Shown: positions 56,479-64,000 of the stretch, in pieces
How the letters are laid out: every line of letters starts with the position of its first letter
Position numbering within the stretch: the first letter of the stretch is position 1
Notes under the pieces: generated by a model
What the model was told of the DNA's origin: nothing
The model's database searches: none
Seen by the model: only the letters and a program-made list of their open reading frames with translations
Program-made: the position numbers and the translations under genes
Source: Promethearchaeota archaeon
GTDB lineage: Archaea > Asgardarchaeota > Lokiarchaeia > Sigyniarchaeales > SOKP01
Direction of reading: 5' to 3'
DNA length: 64,000 nt
Assembly: GCA_013375475.1 (NCBI GenBank)
Contig: JABXKD010000003.1
Location: 39,866-103,865 of the forward strand

Positions 56479-56859
56479 GTGGTATTTATTAAAGACGACG
56501 CAAAAATAATGGCAGAACTGTTGAAAAATGGCCATAAAATGCTTAGCCTATCTTGTCCTATTTGTAATAATCCAATTTTCCAAAAAAAAGACGGAACTGC
56601 TTTCTGTCCAATATGTAATAGGAAGGTATTATTGGTTGAAAATTCTCCAAAAATAGAGAATGATGAAAAGAAACCAATTTTAATCAATAACACCGAAATA
56701 GAAGATATTAAAAGTATAATTTTACCCACGCTTATTCATAAGTTTCAATGGATCTCTCAAAAATTAGAAAATGAATCACAATTGAGTGTAATTGGTGAAT
56801 ATTTAGAAATCATTTTCAAACTTCTAAGTTTGGTTGAAAAAATTAAAAATTTCAAATAG
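56479..56859 (+). CDS. UPF0148 (Sjogren antigen p27-like) zinc-ribbon protein
   Basis: The 126-residue protein has a zinc ribbon: LSCPICNNPIFQKKDGTAFCPICN, Cys26, Cys29, Cys43, Cys46, preceded by the family's helix MAELLKNGHKMLS. The C-terminal 60 residues are helical. The function of UPF0148 is unknown. The start is GTG; an ATG at residue 11 is possible. Confidence 0.85.
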   Translation: MVFIKDDAKIMAELLKNGHKMLSLSCPICNNPIFQKKDGTAFCPICNRKVLLVENSPKIENDEKKPILINNTEIEDIKSIILPTLIHKFQWISQKLENESQLSVIGEYLEIIFKLLSLVEKIKNFK

Positions 56860-56889
56860 AGTCAAAAACCTCTGAGAAATTTTTTTTAA

Positions 56890-56999
56890 TGCTTCTGCCG
56901 GGATTCGAACCCGGGTCACGAGGGTGAGAGCCTCGCATGCATAATCCTTTTTTCTGCGATAAGAGAAGAGTAAGTTTGACCGAACTACACTACAGAAGC
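56890..56999 (-). tRNA. tRNA-Glu (anticodon CTC) with a D-loop intron
   Basis: On the minus strand the acceptor GCTTCTG (56999-56993) pairs with CAGAAGC (56897-56891), discriminator A. The anticodon loop CTCTCAC within CGAGG/CCTCG gives CTC. The T arm is CCGGG-TTCGAAT-CCCGG. A normal D arm requires removal of about 35 nt (about 56975-56941) from the D loop near position 21. The exact boundaries are uncertain by a few bases. CCA is not encoded. Confidence 0.92.
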
Positions 57000-57129
57000 A
57001 AATTATGTATTAAGTAGTTATTACTTTTATAAAGGTTAATAAGATTTTAAATTTAATTAACAGAATTAATGAAAATTAAAAAATAATTTTATTTGATGAG
57101 ATAGATTCGATTTAGGGGTAAATCAAAAC

Positions 57130-58176
57130 TTAGGTTTCTTTTTGTATGAAAATGGGTTTAAGTAGATTTACATAGTGATCTCTAATAGAATATTCAGCAA
57201 TTTTAGTTGCTACTGATATTATCTGCTGAGTTAGTACTGCTTTTTGGTTAGACTCTTTAGATAAAAGTTTATCTGCAAGATATATTATTGCACCTGTCAA
57301 GATAAACGGATTACGGCCTCCCCGATCCCAATCAGTTAGATTTTCTAAAATATATCGACATTTACTAGTCAACTTATATTTATAATCTTCTTTAGTCCAC
57401 ACTGTTCCCTTTTTTACTAACCTTGCGTTTAAAGCTTCGTGGTTTATGATATTATCTATTAACCTAATCAAGTAATCTTCACTTTTATGGGGGATGGCAT
57501 TATTATTTAAATGTGTTTTATATCTAATCCCATCTCTTAAAATAAGTCTTGGATTAACTCTATGGCCATAATTCTGAAAAGCGTTTGAAATTTCGTTAAT
57601 TGTGATCGGTGCGTTATGATACTCTCTACGAACAGAATAGAAGATGCAAAATGCAATCAACGAGATGTTGTTAATGACTTTTTCCTCATTTTTAACAATC
57701 TTTCTATAGTAGTATGCTGCATTATTTCTAATATTTTTATTTAAGTTAAGATAAATTGATATTTTGTTGAGAATATTGAAAATTCTATACTCAGTTTCGT
57801 GATTTTTTATTCTTAAAAACTGGGAATAGTTTTTTTTTAATCTTCTGTATAGCTTCTGCTCGTCGGGAGGTAATAATTTTCCTGTTTTATCTCTAAGATA
57901 TTTTGAATTTTCATAATCAATGAAAGTCCCTAATCCCCCAATATAATCCGTCCTTTCCCCTAATGCAACATATTGTTTATTTAAATTACTTTTATTATTA
58001 GCATCATTGAAGACATATGACGAATCTTGATAAAGATTTCCTAGAACTAGACCACACCCCTTACAAATTATTTCAAATGAGTTTGTTATAACCCGATTCC
58101 CACATTCAGGACAAATTTCCTTAACTTTTTTATCTTCTGTTTTAACTATCAAATTCAACCCACATAAGTCTGTCAT
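57130..58176 (-). CDS. Divergent TFB paralogue
   Basis: The 348-residue protein has the TFB zinc ribbon (Cys22, Cys25, Cys38, Cys41) and the two cyclin-repeat regions (IRNNAAYYYRKIVKN, ILTGAIIYLADKLL). The linker contains YVALGERTDYIGGLGTFIDY, a recognisable B-reader/linker variant. It is about 50 residues longer and more divergent than the TFB at 33.7 kb, and probably directs a subset of promoters. Confidence 0.88.
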   Translation of the reverse strand: MTDLCGLNLIVKTEDKKVKEICPECGNRVITNSFEIICKGCGLVLGNLYQDSSYVFNDANNKSNLNKQYVALGERTDYIGGLGTFIDYENSKYLRDKTGKLLPPDEQKLYRRLKKNYSQFLRIKNHETEYRIFNILNKISIYLNLNKNIRNNAAYYYRKIVKNEEKVINNISLIAFCIFYSVRREYHNAPITINEISNAFQNYGHRVNPRLILRDGIRYKTHLNNNAIPHKSEDYLIRLIDNIINHEALNARLVKKGTVWTKEDYKYKLTSKCRYILENLTDWDRGGRNPFILTGAIIYLADKLLSKESNQKAVLTQQIISVATKIAEYSIRDHYVNLLKPIFIQKET

Positions 58177-58394
58177 TATAATCTAATTAAAAAAAGAACC
58201 TTTTATCTCAATTATGTGGATGAATTTTTACCTGAAATGAATAAAGATTACACTTTGGTGCATAAAAATAACTTAGTGTCAGGCTGAGAGGTGATTGGAA
58301 TTAAAAAAAATGGTATTTTTTAACTTTAAATTTATAATAGTTTAACAATAGGTTAGATTTGCTTGATAGAAATTAAATTTGAGGAGTTGATGAT

Positions 58395-58646
58395 TTGAGT
58401 TATTTTCAAAACCATTTTAAGGAAGCTCAGCATATATCACCCTCCCATCACGATTTAATTAAAAGAATTATAAAAGAAATAGAGCAATCAATAAAGGGAA
58501 AGAGAAAAATAATGTATTCTGATATTATTAACTTAATTATTAGAGAGAATTATAGAGGAAAAATGTTTAATGAGATTATTTTATGGTGTAATTATAAAAT
58601 AAAGCAAGGAAAGTATAATGTATTGATTGAACATATTAAATTCTAA
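58395..58646 (+). CDS. Unknown small protein (83 aa)
   Basis: The protein starts at TTG behind a ggag ribosome site. It is helical and basic (LIKRIIKEIEQSIKGKRK), with one Trp-Cys pair (ILWCNYKI). I see no family. It precedes the GTPase gene by about 270 bases and may be unrelated to it. Confidence 0.5.
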   Translation: MSYFQNHFKEAQHISPSHHDLIKRIIKEIEQSIKGKRKIMYSDIINLIIRENYRGKMFNEIILWCNYKIKQGKYNVLIEHIKF

Positions 58647-58912
58647 AAAAATCTTCAAAATTCAAAAAGAAAAACTTGAAGAATTAGTTTTATTCCTTAC
58701 GATGAGTTTTTTTGAAAGGTATAATTCACTTTAAACTTTAAAGTCATAAACTACCGAGAATTAAAAACTAAAATAAAGTTATAAATGCGTAATTATATTA
58801 ATATTTAATAATATTATTTTATAAAGACTAGAGAGATGTTTCTATTATAATTAAGTTAATAAGAAACATTACTCGGTTTTGAAAATAGTATAACTTCAAT
58901 GAGGATCTTTCT

Positions 58913-59593
58913 ATGGTTCGATGGACTGCAGATCATAATATCTATATAAAAATCCTTTACTGGGGTATGGGTGGATCAGGAAAAACAACGATTGTAGACT
59001 CATTATATAGATTGACTAAGGAACAGAAAAAAGATATCACTCCGACTGGAAATTTAACCAAAATATCAATGGCAAGTGGGTCTACATTATATTTTGATAG
59101 AGGTATATTTCAATCAACTAAACAGAATAAAGTATACTACCATGTTTATACAGTTGCAGGCCAAAGCAGGTTTTCTCCCTTAAGAAAAAAAATCTTCAAG
59201 GGCACTGACGGAGTTATATTTGTTGTGGATTCCCAAACTCACTTCTTCGAAGATAATATTGAATCTTTAAAAGAGCTAAAAAATATAACGCGGGGGAAGT
59301 TAATTAAAGAAATTCCGTTAATAACTATGTTGAACAAGCAAGATCTTAACGAAACTATTGGAGAAGAAGATTTTAAGCAAGTGCTTAAAGAGGAAAAGCT
59401 TTGGTTCGAACCGGATCATGAATTATATATCTGGAATCCAATAATCTATAAAACTTGCGCTTTATACGAAAAGAAAAGAGATGTATATAGAAGTTTTAGC
59501 GAATGTGCAAGACGAACGGGCTTATATCAAATATATGGAGATGGAAAAGCACCAGTTGGCGATAATTTCAGTAGAGATATCCCTAAATTCTAA
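58913..59593 (+). CDS. MglA/Ras-like small GTPase
   Basis: The 226-residue protein has the G1 loop GMGGSGKTT (18-26), a G3 region YTVAGQ in place of DTAGQ, and G4 NKQD (141-144). The altered G3 resembles MglA (TVPGQ) rather than classical Ras. The extra ~40 residues at the C-terminus have no lipidation Cys. In Asgard archaea such GTPases work with roadblock proteins, and one lies at 60-63 kb. No signal peptide. Confidence 0.9.
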   Translation: MVRWTADHNIYIKILYWGMGGSGKTTIVDSLYRLTKEQKKDITPTGNLTKISMASGSTLYFDRGIFQSTKQNKVYYHVYTVAGQSRFSPLRKKIFKGTDGVIFVVDSQTHFFEDNIESLKELKNITRGKLIKEIPLITMLNKQDLNETIGEEDFKQVLKEEKLWFEPDHELYIWNPIIYKTCALYEKKRDVYRSFSECARRTGLYQIYGDGKAPVGDNFSRDIPKF

Positions 59594-60013
59594 TTCTTCT
59601 TAGTTAAGTATCTTTTACTTGTAGCGGTAATTATTTTTTAATAAAATAAAAAAAGGAAAAAATACTTTATTTTACAATAATTAGTCCCTATTCTTTTATG
59701 CATATACCATTTTCAATTAATTGTAAACTAATACCGCAATTTACAGCAATAACATAAAAAAGGTTTCTTAAACATCTACTGAAAAAAATTTAATATCTCA
59801 AAATTTACTAGGGTTTCCCTAAGGTTATAAAAATTCAATGAAAATAACTAATAAACATGACCTATAATATTTAGGAATGAAATGTTATAGTTACCTTGAG
59901 GATTATAAAAACCGACATCTCTAAAGACAAATTTTAATTTAATTTAATAATTTATTTAAATTCTAATTCATTTCACACAATATTAACCAATATAGTAATA
60001 TTTTGAAATAGAG
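59594..60013. other. Intergenic stretch without a visible gene
   Basis: The 420 bases between the GTPase and the next small gene are very AT-rich. I find no frame with a start longer than about 25 codons and no tRNA. Short inverted repeats (TAGGG-ttt-CCCTA near 59810-59822, CTATAA/TTATAG near 59861-59892) are too weak to interpret. Confidence 0.4.
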
Positions 60014-60196
60014 ATGGGAGTTTACAACACAATAAAAGAAGAACTACCAAGACAATTTTCAATTTTTCAGTTAATAACTATTCTAGGAATTGATTCCCAA
60101 GAAGTTCGTAAAGTGAGAAATTTGCTAAAGCAATTTCATAAACAAGGATTTGTCAAGCGGCTCTCAAAAAATATGTATGAGAAAATTGAAAAATAA
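60014..60196 (+). CDS. Small winged-helix-like protein
   Basis: The 60-residue protein looks like a minimal winged helix: helix LPRQFSIFQLITIL, recognition helix SQEVRKVRNLLKQFHKQ, then GFVKRLSKNMYEKI as strand-wing. Its stop is 7 bases from the convergent GTPase stop. It may regulate nearby genes. Confidence 0.6.
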   Translation: MGVYNTIKEELPRQFSIFQLITILGIDSQEVRKVRNLLKQFHKQGFVKRLSKNMYEKIEK

Positions 60197-60203
60197 AAAA
60201 ATC

Positions 60204-60797
60204 CTAATTAGTAATACTCATTTTTAAGGTCAATTGAGGAAAAATAAAAGTAATAATTTTATTAAAAGAATCTAAAATTCCCTTTCCCTCAATTGCTACA
60301 GTTTTATTAACGGAAAGTTGCTTAAAACGATTCAAATTTATCCTAGTTAGAAATTCATGGCGAATCATTTTCTGAGTCTCCTCAAAATCGTATTTATTTA
60401 GTGAAATAACCAGAGGTAAATTATAAAAATCTTCTCCAAACATCGTCTTTAGTTCGTTCCATGATCTTATATTATGTTGCAAGCATTGTGCTCGTGAGTC
60501 AACAACAAAAATTATACCATCCACACCATTTAAAGTAGCAGGGCGAGTGCTGGCATAAAAATCCTGCCCTGTAGCAGAATATATTAGAAATTTTAAACTC
60601 CACTCTGCACCTTCAAATTGTAACACACCAAAATCAAAAAATAGAGTCCTTCCTACTGTACTATCAATTGAGTTTAAAGTATCCCCCCTATTAAAAAAGG
60701 AAAATAAATGTTTTATTGACGTTGTTTTCCCAGACATCGCAGGACCATAATAAACAATTTTAATCTGCAAAGTTTTATTCTCATAATCATATATCAT
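60204..60797 (-). CDS. MglA-like small GTPase (roadblock operon)
   Basis: The 197-residue protein has G1 GPAMSGKTT (18-26), a G3 region SATGQ (74-78) lacking the usual Asp, and G4 NKYD (134-137). This is the MglA-type profile. It is the last gene of a tight operon (gaps of 6 and 4 bases) with an unknown protein and a tandem roadblock protein, so it is probably their GTP-dependent partner. Confidence 0.92.
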   Translation of the reverse strand: MIYDYENKTLQIKIVYYGPAMSGKTTSIKHLFSFFNRGDTLNSIDSTVGRTLFFDFGVLQFEGAEWSLKFLIYSATGQDFYASTRPATLNGVDGIIFVVDSRAQCLQHNIRSWNELKTMFGEDFYNLPLVISLNKYDFEETQKMIRHEFLTRINLNRFKQLSVNKTVAIEGKGILDSFNKIITFIFPQLTLKMSITN

Positions 60798-60803
60798 ATT
60801 CTC

Positions 60804-61709
60804 TTAACCCCATAATGATTGCATACTATCTAATGCATTAACTTTTTTCCCATTCTCAATTAGAAGTGAAAAGTCTTCTTCCCATTCTTTATTAATAAAA
60901 GAAACGAGTCTGTCAATGGACGCGTCATTATAATCTATAGTTTCTAAAAGCGTTTTGCTCCCGATTTTAGTATTCATATTTATATTGTTTAGCAAATTTA
61001 ACCTGGAGAAAATAAAAAAAGCTCGTTTTGAACCCGAATAAAAGTTTTGAATCTCTTTTTTAAATATATTTCTCTTTAACTCTTCTTTTTCGACATCAAA
61101 ATCCAGAAGAGTTTTTACCAAATCTTCGTCAATTTCTTCCGTCTTAACTTTCCCTGAAAGCGTCCTCTTCATTTTTATAATAGACTTTTCAGTATCTTGA
61201 GATATTTTATGAAGAACATCTCGTTCAAATGTAAGATCAAGTAGTTTCCAATTTAATCCAACAACTTCAACTAGAATTGAGTTAGAAAAGAATGCAATAC
61301 TCAAAAAATGGTTAATTTTTTTTTTAACGCTATTGATAAATTGACGAACCCTCTCTTTCTCATGTGGTATCTCAATACCAATTATCCAAGAATTAAATTG
61401 CTCGAATTGATTCAAGGCTTTAAGCGCAACACTTGAAGGGCATCGTATGTGAGTTCTTTGGGAATTATAATCTACACTTTCGTTCATCAGCAAATTATCA
61501 TATTCGTTTGTTGAAATAAAATCAGTATAGAAGATAAACTCTCTACGAAAATGGATTAAATTCGAGAGATCAATTATAAAATCATCTACCTTTTCTGCAT
61601 CATTACCATATACGATAATAGGAACTCTGTCTAAAAGCGCGTAAAGAATTAATGCTGCATCTGGGACTTTTAATACATCCAGCAACTTGAAGAAATTCAA
61701 TATTTTCAC
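60804..61709 (-). CDS. Unknown protein between roadblock protein and GTPase
   Basis: I do not recognise this 301-residue protein. The first half (about 1-165) is alpha/beta with VPIIVYGNDAEKVDDFI and REFIFYTDFIS. The second half is helical and charged (KEELKRNIFKKEI). No P-loop or zinc motif is seen. It sits 4 bases after the tandem roadblock gene and 6 bases before the GTPase, so it is likely a third component of the same module. Confidence 0.75.
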   Translation of the reverse strand: MKILNFFKLLDVLKVPDAALILYALLDRVPIIVYGNDAEKVDDFIIDLSNLIHFRREFIFYTDFISTNEYDNLLMNESVDYNSQRTHIRCPSSVALKALNQFEQFNSWIIGIEIPHEKERVRQFINSVKKKINHFLSIAFFSNSILVEVVGLNWKLLDLTFERDVLHKISQDTEKSIIKMKRTLSGKVKTEEIDEDLVKTLLDFDVEKEELKRNIFKKEIQNFYSGSKRAFFIFSRLNLLNNINMNTKIGSKTLLETIDYNDASIDRLVSFINKEWEEDFSLLIENGKKVNALDSMQSLWG

Positions 61710-61713
61710 CTAA

Positions 61714-62715
61714 TCACTTAATAACTAATTCTCCTAACAAGGTCTTAATATCGAATGTGCTTTGATTTTGAAGTTCTGAAGCTTGTTTAACGAGATATCG
61801 TATTTTAGTTGAAAATTGGGGAAGTATTAAGCGAATTAAACCTAATTTTTGTCGAGATTTACCGATTTCAGCACTAAATATTGCTTTTCCTAAGCCGTAA
61901 ATAAATTGGAACTTATCATCACAATCGAGCAAAATACTATCGGCATTCATTTTTTTCAGCAACCAAGCACATCTATTTGCCGTCTGAAAAAGGGAATAAC
62001 TCATCGCAGAGATGTTGTCTAGACTATCGTTGTTTTGAGTGGTTTTTTTCAAAATCTTTGACGCTATAAAACCTCCTTCTATTGTGATGTAAGCAAATTT
62101 TAAGTCGGGAATAGCAATGGAGAAATTATTTAAGAGCTTTCTTAATTCCATAGAGATGCTTTCTGAAAGATTTAATGAAAAAGAAGATACTTTAAAATTA
62201 AAATCCTCATTCTCTTTAACATTAAAACCCTGTATAATACTTTGAATTCTTTGGTCATCAAATTGGACTAGCGGTGGTTTAAACGATTCACCAGAAGTAA
62301 TTAATGTAGTTTTTATCTTTTTTAAGCATTCGTTAGTTTGGAGAAAAATACCCCCTAAGTTTGTGTTAGGTTGTGCAGTGATAGCGATGAAAAACTCGTG
62401 CTTATTATCAATTATACCCTGCTGTTGTAGAATTCTATTTAAAGAGTAATGAACAGGGCTATTAAGAGGAGCAATTAAAATTTTCGCTTTTTTTCCTTCT
62501 ATTAAAATATATTTTAAGTTGTTTGGATGTAAATGTATCCCAACATTAAAAATAGCACTGGTTGCCGAACTTACATTAAAAATTTCATCCTTTGAGAACC
62601 AAACTCCCGCTGATTGAATTGGATTTCCATCTCTTTGTGTTAAAACTGCATTTTCTACCCCTTTCAGTTGTTTTATCTGATCGAGATGAATTCCTATTTT
62701 TTCTTTTAATTCCAT
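61714..62715 (-). CDS. Tandem roadblock/LC7 domain protein
   Basis: The 333-residue protein contains two roadblock-like regions. The first (about 1-120) reads GVENAVLTQRDGNPIQSAG and continues with KYILIEGKKAKILIAPL. The second (about 175-325) has KFAYITIEGGFIAS and SILLDCDDKFQFIYGLG, followed by a final helix. The duplication could create an internal dimer that binds the operon's MglA-like GTPase. It is the first gene of the three-gene unit. Confidence 0.82.
   Translation of the reverse strand: MELKEKIGIHLDQIKQLKGVENAVLTQRDGNPIQSAGVWFSKDEIFNVSSATSAIFNVGIHLHPNNLKYILIEGKKAKILIAPLNSPVHYSLNRILQQQGIIDNKHEFFIAITAQPNTNLGGIFLQTNECLKKIKTTLITSGESFKPPLVQFDDQRIQSIIQGFNVKENEDFNFKVSSFSLNLSESISMELRKLLNNFSIAIPDLKFAYITIEGGFIASKILKKTTQNNDSLDNISAMSYSLFQTANRCAWLLKKMNADSILLDCDDKFQFIYGLGKAIFSAEIGKSRQKLGLIRLILPQFSTKIRYLVKQASELQNQSTFDIKTLLGELVIK

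Positions 62716-64000
<1,285 letters not shown>

Noticed and set aside
56226..56729. Minus-strand frame across the eS17 and UPF0148 genes
   Set aside because: Both plus-strand genes are recognised families; the minus frame is a shadow.

Overview
The window is AT-rich archaeal chromosome. Archaeal markers are two TFB-type factors, an Orc1/Cdc6 initiator, class I lysyl-tRNA synthetase, ABCE1, archaeosine transglycosylase, RNase P proteins Rpp30 and Pop5, ribosomal proteins eL15, eS17, uL3, uL4 and uL23, three intron-containing tRNA genes, and an archaeal 16S rRNA start that runs off the right edge. Roadblock/LC7 proteins next to MglA/Ras-like GTPases, plus several large proteins I cannot place, point to an Asgard archaeon (Promethearchaeota). 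That assignment is inference, not a tree.

Layout. 0-8.4 kb: a truncated gene, a DUF2095-like gene, eL15, tRNA-Arg with two introns, a PD-(D/E)XK nuclease-like gene, and two unrecognised ~800-residue proteins divergent from a roadblock gene. 8.4-22.9 kb: TrpB2, a polyprenol kinase-like membrane enzyme, PyrI, Rqc2/NEMF, a surface protein-GDPD operon, an RNase P protein operon, an HcyS/marker-16 family Fe-S protein, a TPP enzyme and an SDR. 23-27.7 kb: an AK6-TgtA-DUF371-Trm5 operon, tRNA-Ile with an intron, and a frameshifted gene. 27.7-33.6 kb: a 1211-residue orphan, a 37-residue secreted peptide and small proteins. 33.7-43.4 kb: TFB, a gamma-carbonic-anhydrase-like protein, Nif3, HIT, an Flp-like pilin, two divergent small regulators, ABCE1, LysRS, a zinc-ribbon peptide and a GHMP kinase.

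43.4-56.1 kb: an orphan gene, uL23-uL4-uL3, then a Tad-like type IV pilus set (secretion ATPase, pilin-like protein, polytopic platform protein) and a prepilin peptidase that sits in one operon with Orc1/Cdc6 and a winged-helix regulator. A secreted surface protein follows. 56.2-64 kb: eS17, a UPF0148 protein, tRNA-Glu with an intron, a second TFB, an MglA-like GTPase, a three-gene operon (double roadblock, unknown, MglA-like GTPase), and the 16S rRNA gene.

How they fit together. Much of the window is translation: tRNA, tRNA modification, RNase P, ribosomal proteins, ribosome rescue and recycling. The accessory part combines a surface pilus with GTPase/roadblock switch modules. The points most worth a second look are non-canonical introns in all three tRNA genes, a likely AUA start for Pop5, the roadblock-unknown-GTPase operon, the paired ~800-residue proteins beside a roadblock gene, the coupling of Orc1/Cdc6 to a prepilin peptidase, and GC-richer structured intergenic islands at 8.45-8.54 and 54.84-54.90 kb.
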